64,000 bases of DNA from Calothrix sp. PCC 7716. Its GTDB lineage: Bacteria; Cyanobacteriota; Cyanobacteriia; Cyanobacteriales; Nostocaceae. The stretch covers positions 5,026,580-5,090,579 of the forward strand of contig NZ_AP025018.1 of NCBI RefSeq assembly GCF_019977735.1. Direction: 5' to 3'. A program made the position numbers and the translations under genes. Every line of letters begins with the position of its first letter. Position 1 is the first letter of the stretch. Below are positions 27,577-35,961 of this stretch, piece after piece. Below the pieces are notes generated by a model, which saw only the letters and a program-made list of their open reading frames with translations, made no database searches and was not told the origin of the DNA.

Positions 27577-29181
27577 CTATCCTTCTTCCCAAGAAATAGG
27601 CAAAGTATATTCTGAAATAGCAGAAAAATCACGATTTTTATTGCTAGTTTCTGCATCCAAAACTTTTGTGACCTTATTATAAATATCTTCAGCTTCTTGC
27701 AGCGAGTCACCAATACTTGTTAACCCCAATTTTCCAAACTGTGACAAACAGCCCATTAAATGGAATACTGTTCCCGTCTCGGTTCCAGAGTCAAAGTGCA
27801 AACGGTGATGGGCAATGATATCCATCAAGTCATTCGGTAATAATCCTTTATAGCGGTCTTTTTGTAGGTTATCGGTAGCAATATAGTATTTCGGGCGCCC
27901 TTGTTGGCTGTAAAATAAACCTGTTGAAAGATTATAACGACCGTTCGTTAGTAATTTTAACGTCATAAATGGGTGAGTTGTACCACCTTTTCGCAAGTTA
28001 ATTTCAATTGCTTGAATATCCCACTCGCCATTTTCTTTTTGGACGGTAATAAAGTCAACACCATAACGCTCTAAGGCGCCTTTTTCTGCTAAATTTTGAC
28101 CAACTTTTAAACCCAACTGCTGTAAGCGCAACCTATATGCTTCATCAGCAGGGAATTCGCAACCTAAGTATATTTGCCCATCGGGTCCACCTAATATTTG
28201 GTCGTGAGTAGATAAAATTTCGACTTCTCCTGTGGGAGTAATGCGTCCTTGTACACTAGGAGAACGTTTGATTTCTCCTTCTACAAAAGCTTCGACGATG
28301 GCGCCAAGTTCTGCAATACGTCCAGAAAAATTATCCCAACTTTCTTGACTTGCTTGGAAGCGCAGTAATAAAAAATTTTCTTTAATTGCTGCAACACGAG
28401 ATGAATGTGTCTCATTTGGTGGCGCCATATGAGATATTGGTCGTAAGTCTAACAAAGCATTACCTTCACCAGAAATACCTTCGTTGAGTTTAACAACCAT
28501 ACGTTGCAGTGTTGGTTGACGCTCCCACAACTGTGCGGCAACTTCCGCTAATTCCGAAACAGTTTTAACCAAAGCGCTTCCATCAGGATGAGGCACATTT
28601 GACTCTGCGAAAATTTGTCTACTACCGCTTTTAGTTCCCCATATCTGTAAATCAGGCGCCGCAGCATATAGAGGTACACCTAACTTTATAGATAATTCAG
28701 CCTCTAAATCGGTAGAATTATAGCACGTCATAAATGACTTGTTTAAACGCAAAGCTTGCCGAATCCGCTCAAGCAAACGGGGACGTTCTAAAATTTTTTG
28801 ACTAAGGGGCTTTTGCGATGAGTCGTAAGTAGATAATAATAACAGACGGTTACGTGCGTGAGAAAAGGGAATTCCTGGCAATAACTGTAAATAATAATCA
28901 ACCACACTCGGATGCAATGGCATTGAAGTCACGTAAACTAAACGTGTCCGAGGATTTCTTAACCTAATTAAAGAGAATAATAATCGTTCTTCATAATGTT
29001 CACAACCTTCAACCTTCATAAGTTCGCGCTGGTCGAGACTTAGGGAGGGAATGACAAGAATATCAGCATCGCTGTTGTCGAATAATTCAATGGTTTTCCA
29101 ACGGTCGCGTAAAGTAGTTTGCAAGTCGCGGAAAGTATCAACCTGCTCTATTACATGCGAACTATTATCAAAGGTTTGCAT
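27577..29181 (-). CDS. PGM1-like ATP-grasp peptide ligase
   Basis: The 534-residue protein has a pre-ATP-grasp N-terminal region (DADILVIPSLSLDQRELMKVEGCEHYEERLLF, VYVTSMPLHPSVVDYYLQLLPGIPFSHARNRL). An ATP-grasp core follows with MVVKLNEGISGEGN (nucleotide binding) and DFITVQKENGEWDIQAIEINLRKGGTTHP (metal and ATP site), and a C-terminal extension of about 100 residues as in PGM1-related ligases of pheganomycin-type pathways. Such enzymes form amide bonds between a carboxylate and an amine using ATP. It is convergent with the NRPS and 50 bases away. It is too long and differently built to be MysD (a D-Ala-D-Ala ligase type of about 350 residues). Confidence 0.82.
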   Translation of the reverse strand: MQTFDNSSHVIEQVDTFRDLQTTLRDRWKTIELFDNSDADILVIPSLSLDQRELMKVEGCEHYEERLLFSLIRLRNPRTRLVYVTSMPLHPSVVDYYLQLLPGIPFSHARNRLLLLSTYDSSQKPLSQKILERPRLLERIRQALRLNKSFMTCYNSTDLEAELSIKLGVPLYAAAPDLQIWGTKSGSRQIFAESNVPHPDGSALVKTVSELAEVAAQLWERQPTLQRMVVKLNEGISGEGNALLDLRPISHMAPPNETHSSRVAAIKENFLLLRFQASQESWDNFSGRIAELGAIVEAFVEGEIKRSPSVQGRITPTGEVEILSTHDQILGGPDGQIYLGCEFPADEAYRLRLQQLGLKVGQNLAEKGALERYGVDFITVQKENGEWDIQAIEINLRKGGTTHPFMTLKLLTNGRYNLSTGLFYSQQGRPKYYIATDNLQKDRYKGLLPNDLMDIIAHHRLHFDSGTETGTVFHLMGCLSQFGKLGLTSIGDSLQEAEDIYNKVTKVLDAETSNKNRDFSAISEYTLPISWEEG

Positions 29182-29520
29182 AGCACTTGTGCCTCACTCA
29201 TATACTCCCAATTAGATGCTCAACACACTCGTTTACCTCGACAAACGCGCGGATGCTTGCTGTGTTTAAGTCACATTATATTAATCTCGAACATTAATGT
29301 GAGGAAAGCAATTACTCTAAAGAAGCACTTTTGCTCAAAAAACCCTAGAAACCAGGTTTCTTTGTCATAACTTGTAATATATACTGCAAACGGGTTAAAT
29401 ATAAACTTTGTCATGCTGAACGAAACGCAGTGCAGTGAAGCATCTTAGAGATTCTAGCCTGCGGCAAATGCTCCGCATTACGCTACGCGACTAATGACAT
29501 TTCTAAACCGTTCTTAGTAT
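29182..29520. other. Intergenic region with dispersed repeats
   Basis: No gene is seen. It holds the promoter side of the ATP-grasp gene, one partial AGAAACCAGG unit (29346-29380) and a TGTCATGCTGAACGAAACGC-type dispersed repeat (about 29411-29450), of the kind that recurs in another form at 62239-62340. Confidence 0.6.
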
Positions 29521-29765
29521 AAACAAAAATTTTGGGGTAGAAACGTAAAAAACCTTAGAAACCAGGTTTCTTTGTCATGACTTGTAATATCAACAAAAAT
29601 TTTGGGGTAGAAACGTAAAAAACCTTAGAAACCAGGTTTCTTTGTCATAACTTGTAATATAAACAAAAATTTTGGGGTAGAAACGTAAAAAACCCTAGAA
29701 ACCAGGTTTCTTTGTCATGACTTGTAATATAAACAAAAATTTTGGGGTAGAAACCTGGTTTCTTG
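29521..29765. repeat. 70-bp tandem repeat array, about 3.5 copies
   Basis: Units start at 29521, 29591, 29661 and 29731, exactly 70 bases apart, each beginning ACAAAAATTTTGGGGTAG and containing AGAAACCAGGTTTCTTTGTC. Copies differ by only a few bases (CTTA/CCTA, ATAA/ATGA). The last unit ends in the complementary AAACCTGGTTTC, so the array closes with an inverted copy. There are no unique spacers. Confidence 0.9.
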
Positions 29766-30094
29766 TATCTCAAGGTTGAGATATTTTGAATTTTTTTATT
29801 ATTTCTTTATATCAGAAGAACGATAAATTAATTTAAAAGAGAGTTTAAATTGTAAACATAAATTTACAAACAGTCCTTGATTACGAAAGGCTTGTGAGTA
29901 AATAGCGTTGTCGGTTATGAAGGTATAATTTTGGGTGTGAGTCAATAAAAGTAATTTTACCTTGATTATTGAATACCAGTAGTAACAAGCAATGCAAATG
30001 GGAACACACACATCTTTATTACCTTGGAGAGAGTAATCAATCCAAGGTTTAGTTTTTAATTGCGGCTGATAGTTAATTAATTTTAAGTTTTGTT
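29766..30094. other. AT-rich intergenic region upstream of the SDR gene
   Basis: I see no credible gene. A 70-codon minus-strand frame (29799-30011) lacks a recognisable protein signature and an RBS. The region should contain the promoter of the SDR gene. Confidence 0.5.
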
Positions 30095-30949
30095 ATGCCA
30101 CAAGAACAATTACAGCCACCACAATCTCAAGAGTTACCAGGTTCTGAAGCGCAAATGACTCCAAAGCCTCAAGCTGATGATTCAAAATATCGGGGTAGTG
30201 GTAAGTTAGAGAATAAAGTTGCATTAATTACAGGCGCCGATAGTGGTATTGGGCGTGCTGTTGCAATAGCATATGCAAAAGAAGGCGCCAACGTAGCAAT
30301 TCTTTACTTAAGCGAACACGAAGATGCCAAAGAGACAAAGCATTTAGTTGAAAAATACGGTGGTCGCGCGATTACAATAGCAGGGGATATTGGTTCAGAA
30401 TCATTTTGCCAGCAAGCAGTTCAGCAAGTTGTAGACGAATTTGGCAAGCTAGATATTTTAGTCAATAACGCTGCCGAACAGCATCCGCAAGAAAGTATAG
30501 AAGATATTACCGAAGAACAATTAGAAAAAACCTTCCGTACAAATATTTTTTCAATGTTCTTCATGACCAAAGCTGCCATGAAGCACTTACACGAAGGTAG
30601 CGCAATTATTAATACCACTTCAGTTACAGCATATAGAGGTAGTCCTGAACTACTTGACTATTCTTCTACCAAAGGCGCCATTGTCGCTTTCACCCGTTCG
30701 CTATCGCAAAACTTAGTAGAAAAAGGCATTCGCGTCAACGGTGTTGCACCAGGGCCAATATGGACACCCTTAATTCCAGCAACATTCTCAGAAGAAAAAG
30801 TAGAAAAATTTGGTAAACAAGTACCAATGCAGCGACCAGGACAACCCGAAGAAGTGGCGCCAAGCTATGTATTTCTAGCTTCAGACGACTCATCTTACAT
30901 AACAGGTCAAGTATTGCATCCAAACGGTGGCGCCGTCATTAATGGATAA
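30095..30949 (+). CDS. SDR family oxidoreductase (YhdG/GSP39-like)
   Basis: The 284-residue classical short-chain dehydrogenase has a polar Gln/Pro-rich N-terminal extension (about 1-38). Motifs: ALITGADSGIGRAVA (NAD(P) binding), DILVNNAA (NNAG-like), catalytic Ser in INTTSVTAYRG, YSSTKGA (Tyr-xxx-Lys), and VAPGPIWTPL. The extension and the overall sequence resemble general stress protein 39 and glucose/ribitol dehydrogenase-type SDRs often induced by stress. The substrate is unknown. Five GGCGCC sites fall in the gene. Confidence 0.9.
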   Translation: MPQEQLQPPQSQELPGSEAQMTPKPQADDSKYRGSGKLENKVALITGADSGIGRAVAIAYAKEGANVAILYLSEHEDAKETKHLVEKYGGRAITIAGDIGSESFCQQAVQQVVDEFGKLDILVNNAAEQHPQESIEDITEEQLEKTFRTNIFSMFFMTKAAMKHLHEGSAIINTTSVTAYRGSPELLDYSSTKGAIVAFTRSLSQNLVEKGIRVNGVAPGPIWTPLIPATFSEEKVEKFGKQVPMQRPGQPEEVAPSYVFLASDDSSYITGQVLHPNGGAVING

Positions 30950-30954
30950 TTTAA

Positions 30955-31035
30955 TCCCCCCAACCCCCCGAACTCGCGGGGGGCTAAAAACCACCTCTTG
31001 TTCCCCCCTTACCAAGGGGGGTTAGGGGGGATTAA
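30955..31035. repeat. C-rich/G-rich inverted intergenic repeat
   Basis: AATCCCCCCAACCCCCCG near 30952 pairs with the GGGGGGTTAGGGGGGATT end near 31035, with inner CCCCCC/GGGGGG arms on each side. It can form a large hairpin after the SDR stop and may act as a terminator. Confidence 0.65.
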
Positions 31036-31118
31036 TATTTCAACCGTAAGAAAGAAGACTCAATAAATATAAATTGTTACTTTAACCAAAGTGGCGAAAT
31101 ATAAATAAGGAAAAAGCT

Positions 31119-31376
31119 ATGGCATCTCTAGAAAAATTACAAGGCACAGAACTAGTAGACTGCGCGCGTGCGAATGCCAAACAAGGAATACAAACCGCAG
31201 CACGACAATGCGGTTATGGCGATAATTTAAACGAGTTTGCCAGAGACTTACGAAAAGCTTGCGAAGAAATGAACTTACAAGTAACAGAACTTAGCGAATT
31301 AATCACCGACCAAGACATGATACTCGAAATCGGCGAAGGTGAAATTGTGGCGCCGGACACAGAAGGTGTATTATAA
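31119..31376 (+). CDS. Small conserved-looking protein of unknown function
   Basis: The protein has 85 residues, is acidic at the C-terminus and mostly helical (ELVDCARANAKQGIQTAARQCGYGDNLNEFARDLRKACEEM, split by a Gly-Tyr-Gly turn), with three Cys. A good AAGGA RBS lies about 9 bases before the ATG. Two GGCGCC or near sites and normal codon use support a real gene. I do not recognise the family. It is convergent with the polysaccharide locus, with a terminator between. Confidence 0.65.
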   Translation: MASLEKLQGTELVDCARANAKQGIQTAARQCGYGDNLNEFARDLRKACEEMNLQVTELSELITDQDMILEIGEGEIVAPDTEGVL

Positions 31377-31391
31377 AAAATTTCTTGTGGA

Positions 31392-31408
31392 GCGGGCATC
31401 CTGCCCGC
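31392..31408. terminator. Hairpin between convergent genes (GCGGGCA stem)
   Basis: GCGGGCA (31392-31398) and TGCCCGC (31402-31408) pair perfectly with a 3-base loop, between the small unknown gene and the end of the exopolysaccharide locus. A related CGGGCATCCTTGCCCG repeat lies near 7784-7800. Confidence 0.65.
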
Positions 31409-31418
31409 CCTTACATTA

Positions 31419-32846
31419 TCAATAAGCCCCAGTCTTATTAAACACAACCCCAACAGTTTTAAACAAAATCTTCAAATCAAGCCAAACAGACCAATTTTCA
31501 ATATAACTGATATCCAATCTTACACCCTCTTCAAAATTATCAATATCCGAACGTCCAGACACTTGCCATAAACCAGTTATACCAGGCAGAACTTCCTGAC
31601 GAATAAAATGCATGGTCTTAAAACGTTCCACATCACGTAACGGAAGTGGACGCGGACCAACAAGACTCATTTCACCAAATACCACATTAAATAACTGTGG
31701 CAACTCATCGAGACTATAGCGACGTAAAAACTTACCAACTTTAGTAATGCGTGGGTCATCTTTAAGTTTAAACAGTACCCCATCTTTAATTTCATTTTTA
31801 GCTTCTAATGCAGCCTGTAACTTTTCTGCATTCGTCACCATAGTTCTGAACTTCCAAATTTTAAACTTTTTACTATGTAACCCCACTCGGTCTTGCTTAA
31901 AGAAAATAGGTCCTGGAGAGTCAAGTTTGATAAGTATAGCAATACTAATGTACAGTGGCGAAAAAGCGATTAATAGTATTGTCGAACAAACCAAATCAAA
32001 AATTCGTTTCAGCCAAAAATCAGTACCAGCAAGAATAGGCGCCGGAATAGTTAGACAAGGAAGGTCACCAAGCATCCAGACTTGAGATTTAGGGTGATAT
32101 AGCTCGCGCTTATTGGGGAGTATACGAATTGTGATGCCAGCAGTGTAGAAGTGCCAGCAAACGTACAAGCGGTCTTTAATAGAACTCCAAGAAACAAAAG
32201 CTTCCACTACACCGAGTTCGCGTAAATACTGTAATGTTTGTTCACGATTAGCTAAATCAAGACAACTCGAATCTGCAACACCTTGAACTATGTAGCAATT
32301 TTCTTTTTCAATTAAATTAACTTGCTCTTGTTGTTCTTGTACATCAGTAATTAGAAAGATGGCGTGACGAACGGCGCCTTGATTACGTAGAAGTTTTGTA
32401 CTGGTATCAAAGACAAAGCGAGAAGCACAAGTAAAAATTACAGATAATAACCAAGAGAGCAAGAAAATCGAGCGCGATACATATACTTCAGGAGCATAAA
32501 GAAAGCCAATAAGTAGCAGCAGAATAGAAGAAAGCGAAATGGCTTTAATAACGCGCGTATAGTTACGACGATTAGTACCCGCTTTGTATAAACCTGAAGT
32601 TACAAAGATAGTAAGACCAACAGTTACATTCAGTAACAGAAAAGATACTTCTTGTGTCCAAGGTGACTGAATTGGAGTCCCGAAATATATTGCTAACCTC
32701 CATGCTAAAGCTAACGATACAGCATCTAAAAGCACTAATGTTATTACCCGAAGTAATCGAACTATGAATCCTCGCTGAATTTGGGCGCCTTTTGCTGACC
32801 TTAAATCTGGTTTTAAACCAATAACCGATAGCGACTTGGATACCAT
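31419..32846 (-). CDS. Polyprenyl-phosphate sugar-1-phosphate transferase (WbaP type)
   Basis: This enzyme starts polysaccharide synthesis by moving a sugar 1-phosphate from a nucleotide sugar to undecaprenyl phosphate. The 475-residue protein has about four N-terminal membrane helices (residues about 25-150), a CoA-binding-like middle, a further membrane helix (about 280-305) and the bacterial sugar transferase domain: LDSPGPIFFKQDRVGLHSKKFKIWKFRTM, RITKVGKFLRRYSLDELPQL, VGPRPLPLRDV and GITGLWQVSGRSDIDNFEEGV. I chose ATG at 32846 over GTG at 32855. It is the last gene of the minus-strand EPS locus. Confidence 0.92.
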   Translation of the reverse strand: MVSKSLSVIGLKPDLRSAKGAQIQRGFIVRLLRVITLVLLDAVSLALAWRLAIYFGTPIQSPWTQEVSFLLLNVTVGLTIFVTSGLYKAGTNRRNYTRVIKAISLSSILLLLIGFLYAPEVYVSRSIFLLSWLLSVIFTCASRFVFDTSTKLLRNQGAVRHAIFLITDVQEQQEQVNLIEKENCYIVQGVADSSCLDLANREQTLQYLRELGVVEAFVSWSSIKDRLYVCWHFYTAGITIRILPNKRELYHPKSQVWMLGDLPCLTIPAPILAGTDFWLKRIFDLVCSTILLIAFSPLYISIAILIKLDSPGPIFFKQDRVGLHSKKFKIWKFRTMVTNAEKLQAALEAKNEIKDGVLFKLKDDPRITKVGKFLRRYSLDELPQLFNVVFGEMSLVGPRPLPLRDVERFKTMHFIRQEVLPGITGLWQVSGRSDIDNFEEGVRLDISYIENWSVWLDLKILFKTVGVVFNKTGAY

Positions 32847-32964
32847 AATTTTCACTATTTATTAGTTTACATGTTCAGTCGAATCTGATCGATTCATCCC
32901 ATTACGCCCGCAGCCAATATTTTCAAGCCAAGTCAGAACACACATTGCCATTACTATTGAGAAC

Positions 32965-33765
32965 TTAATATATCGATGATTTAGAGCGTCTAAAAAGTTT
33001 TGCTGTTTGAGAGCGCATCACGCGGTAGAAAAACAGCGGATTGCCAACCACGTAACGCTCCCACAAACGCTGGGGTTCAGTGAAGAATCGTGTTAACCAT
33101 TCAAGCCCTCGGTTAGTCATCCAACGTGGTCCTCGGTACACAGCGCCTGTATAAAAATCAAGGCAGGCGCCTAATGGTAAAAATACTTTTGCATCAACTC
33201 GTTCTAAATTATTTTGAATCCAACGCTCTTGTACAGGCATCCCAAAGCCTATATACAGTACATCAGGTTTAAATTTATTGATACGTTCGATTACTAATTC
33301 ATTTTCTTCGCCAGACTTGTCAAAATAACCATGATGTGAATCTATTCTAAGATTGGGTGCAACAGCTTTAAGTTTTTTGACAGCTTTGTCAGCTACACCT
33401 GGTTTGCCTGCGAGCAAAAATAGAGAAACATTCGCTTGTTCACACGAAGAAGCTAAATTTTCTATATAGTCGGGACAAGTCATACGATGTGATGAGTTAA
33501 GGCAATGCCCACACATTTTGGCGCCTAGTAGGACACCAAAACCATCGCAGAAAACAACATCAGATTTGTTAATAAAATTTTTATACCAAGGTAGTTGGTA
33601 AGTAAAATTCATTGCCCGTACATTCACATGACTAACAATTGTTTTTTTGTCATGTTTTGCTTCGCAAGTAATGAAGTCAATGAGTTGTTGGACATTAAGT
33701 TTATGAAACTTAGCTCCTAATAGATGCACTTCATTGAAAGCTGGCGGTTTAACAACATCTCTCAT
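32965..33765 (-). CDS. WecG/TagA/CpsF-family glycosyltransferase
   Basis: The 266-residue protein has the GT26 pattern: NVRAMNFTYQLPWYKNFINKSDVVFCDGFGVLLGAKMCG, LFLLAGKPGVADKAVKKL, DVLYIGFGMPVQERWIQNNLERV, and FLPLGACLDFYTGAVYRGPRWMTNRGLEWLTRFFTEPQRLWERYV. Family members transfer ManNAc or other N-acetylated sugars to lipid-linked intermediates at the cytoplasmic face, typically as the second sugar. This fits its place next to the initiating WbaP-type enzyme in the locus. Confidence 0.92.
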   Translation of the reverse strand: MRDVVKPPAFNEVHLLGAKFHKLNVQQLIDFITCEAKHDKKTIVSHVNVRAMNFTYQLPWYKNFINKSDVVFCDGFGVLLGAKMCGHCLNSSHRMTCPDYIENLASSCEQANVSLFLLAGKPGVADKAVKKLKAVAPNLRIDSHHGYFDKSGEENELVIERINKFKPDVLYIGFGMPVQERWIQNNLERVDAKVFLPLGACLDFYTGAVYRGPRWMTNRGLEWLTRFFTEPQRLWERYVVGNPLFFYRVMRSQTAKLFRRSKSSIY

Positions 33766-33827
33766 ATAGATACCTATAAAAATTAATTATTACTCTGAAG
33801 ATAGATATCAACATAAAATCTAGCTTG

Positions 33828-34664
33828 CTACCAAGCACCATATCTATCTGATGAAAGATTTCCAAATTTGCTTCTTAAATAAGATTTGATTCTAAGAGCA
33901 ATAAATGGATCAAAGTATTTGAAAGGTAAAGTAGCAAGCTCTCTTATATACCATTTTTGATAAAAATTTTGATGTTGTGATGCAAGCTGGGGTGATTTTA
34001 TTTTAGCAAATTGATAGCCTACTCGTTTACTTTCATGTATAAGTTGAATTTTGTTACTCAGTTTACTGCTAATTCCATCCATTGAAAAAGAAGCGAGAGG
34101 GAAATCTACCTTAAGAAACTTAGCACCAGAAGTATAAGCTCTAAAAATAAAATCATAATCAGCGGCAATTGAGTAACTTAAATCAAATCCACCTATTTGG
34201 TTATAGAGTTCTCGTTTAACAAAACAACTTGGGTGTGCAACAGTGATTTTAAATAGTAGGTTCTCTAAATTACCTGGTTGAAACGTGCTTAAGAATTTTT
34301 CACCCAGATAATTATTAACAGGAGAATGAATTATTGAAACATCGAGATTTTTTGTGAAAGCTTCTTCAACAACTTTTAAGGCGCCATCATTATACCAATC
34401 ATCAGAATTGATAATGCCTATTATATCACCTGTGGCTATAGAAACTCCTTTATTCATTGCATCATATACCCCTTTGTCCTTTTCTGATATGACGCTAAGT
34501 TCTGGTGAATAGCGGTTAATAATTTCTAAAGTTTTATCAGTAGAACCACCATCAATGATGATATATTCCAGTTCTAAATTATTTTTTTGATTCAAAACGC
34601 TTTGTATGGTTCTTTCAATGGATTTTTCAGCATTGTAAACTGGTGTAATAATTGATATTTTCAT
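33828..34664 (-). CDS. Family 2 glycosyltransferase
   Basis: The 278-residue protein has a GT-A fold: ISIITPVYNAEKSIERTIQSVLNQ, YIIIDGGSTDKTLEII, the GVYDAMNKGVSIATGDIIGIINSDDWY segment with the DD metal-binding motif, and HPSCFVKRELYNQIGGFD as acceptor-side motif. It probably adds one sugar to the lipid-linked repeat unit at the cytoplasmic membrane. It is preceded by a GT4 on the same strand with a 39-base gap. Confidence 0.9.
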   Translation of the reverse strand: MKISIITPVYNAEKSIERTIQSVLNQKNNLELEYIIIDGGSTDKTLEIINRYSPELSVISEKDKGVYDAMNKGVSIATGDIIGIINSDDWYNDGALKVVEEAFTKNLDVSIIHSPVNNYLGEKFLSTFQPGNLENLLFKITVAHPSCFVKRELYNQIGGFDLSYSIAADYDFIFRAYTSGAKFLKVDFPLASFSMDGISSKLSNKIQLIHESKRVGYQFAKIKSPQLASQHQNFYQKWYIRELATLPFKYFDPFIALRIKSYLRSKFGNLSSDRYGAW

Positions 34665-34703
34665 ATTTTGAGAATGATGATTATTTTTTTTATTTAAATT
34701 GTA

Positions 34704-35900
34704 CTAAAATACTGTTAATGCTTGCCGATGATTTTGCCAATCAATAGCAGTTCTATAAATATTAATTAGCATTTCATAATTTTTATCTTGAGAATAACAG
34801 TTATCGTACTGTTTACGAGCTAGTTTACCCCGCCGCTGTAATTCTTCAGCATTTGACCAGGCTTTTTGAACTATTCTTGCTAAATCAATAGCATCCCCTG
34901 GTGTAAAATGCCAACCAGAAAATCCTTCTTTTACAATTTCTGCAGATGCTCCCAAGCGTGCGGCAACTACGGGAGATGCTGTTGCAAAAGCTTCTGTAAT
35001 AGTCATGGGAAATCCTTCATACCATTCTGAAGGAAATACTACGAAACTAGCATCTTTCATTAAATTTAAAACTGTTTCTCGCGGTTGAATCCCAAGATAT
35101 TCAACATTAGGAGGCAAATTACTTTTGAGCAGAATTTCTAAAGGACCTTGACCAACAATTTTTAGAGGAATTGTTTCATCTAATTGATGCCAAGCCTGCA
35201 AAATTGTTTCAATACCCTTGTATTCAACTAATTTGCCAACAAATAATACATATCCAGCTTGATGCTTACCTGGTTGAATTTCTGCACTGACAAAATTAGG
35301 TTTAACTGCAATTCTTTCTGCTGGTAATCCGCCTGCAATAAACTTTTTCCTCGCAAAGCTAGTTAAAGCAATGTAAATATCCACGTCACTTTTGTAGGTT
35401 GAACCTAATCGATTGGTTAGTAAACCTGCTGCTGCAAGTGCAGTTTGCAAACAACTACCACGATAACAGCCATGCTCTACAGCAGGATAAGGAGCTAATT
35501 TACCAATACAGTCTTCGCAAACGCTTCCGTTACGATAAAGGTAACCTCCTGGGCAAATCAGCTTATAGTTATGCAAAGTATGAACGACAGGAACACCTGC
35601 ATCACGACAAGCTGTATAAACGGAAGGTGAAATTAAAGGTACTGTATTATGAACGTGAACAACATCTGGTTGAAATTCTTGTAGCTTTTGTCGGATATGT
35701 TTATAAGAATCATGAGACCAAATAGATTGTAAGCCAATTTTTGTTTTTGTAATAAAATTGATGTTATCAAGCCCAGAATTTTGAATAATCCACTGTTGAA
35801 CTGTATGCCCGTACTGCTTGAGCATGTCATATTCAGCAGCAACTACAACTTCTTCACCACCTGCATGTTGATATGCATTGTGGACTTGGAGAATTTTCAT
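34704..35900 (-). CDS. Family 4 glycosyltransferase
   Basis: The 398-residue GT-B protein has an N-terminal acceptor half (MKILQVHNAYQHAGGEEVV, DVVHVHNTVPLISPSVY, VVHTLHNYKLICPGGYLYRNGSVCEDCIGK) and a C-terminal nucleotide-sugar half (YVLFVGKLVEYKGIETILQA, FVVFPSEWYEGFPMTITEAFATASPVVAARLG with the EX7E motif). The Cys pair in the ICPGG...CEDC loop is common in this subgroup. It likely adds a sugar to the EPS repeat unit. Confidence 0.9.
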   Translation of the reverse strand: MKILQVHNAYQHAGGEEVVVAAEYDMLKQYGHTVQQWIIQNSGLDNINFITKTKIGLQSIWSHDSYKHIRQKLQEFQPDVVHVHNTVPLISPSVYTACRDAGVPVVHTLHNYKLICPGGYLYRNGSVCEDCIGKLAPYPAVEHGCYRGSCLQTALAAAGLLTNRLGSTYKSDVDIYIALTSFARKKFIAGGLPAERIAVKPNFVSAEIQPGKHQAGYVLFVGKLVEYKGIETILQAWHQLDETIPLKIVGQGPLEILLKSNLPPNVEYLGIQPRETVLNLMKDASFVVFPSEWYEGFPMTITEAFATASPVVAARLGASAEIVKEGFSGWHFTPGDAIDLARIVQKAWSNAEELQRRGKLARKQYDNCYSQDKNYEMLINIYRTAIDWQNHRQALTVF

Positions 35901-35961
35901 GACACTATTGCCTATTACAAAACGTTATTGGTGCAAATAATCAAGTAATGCTTAAGTAACT

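Noticed and set aside
27577-29181. MysD (mycosporine D-Ala-D-Ala ligase-like enzyme)
   Set aside because: At 534 residues with a pre-ATP-grasp domain and C-terminal extension it fits PGM1-like ligases, not the shorter MysD.
29521-29765. CRISPR array
   Set aside because: Repeats are contiguous 70-bp units without unique spacers, and no cas gene is near.
29799-30011. 70-codon minus-strand ORF
   Set aside because: No recognisable domain, no RBS, and AT-rich composition unlike neighbouring genes.
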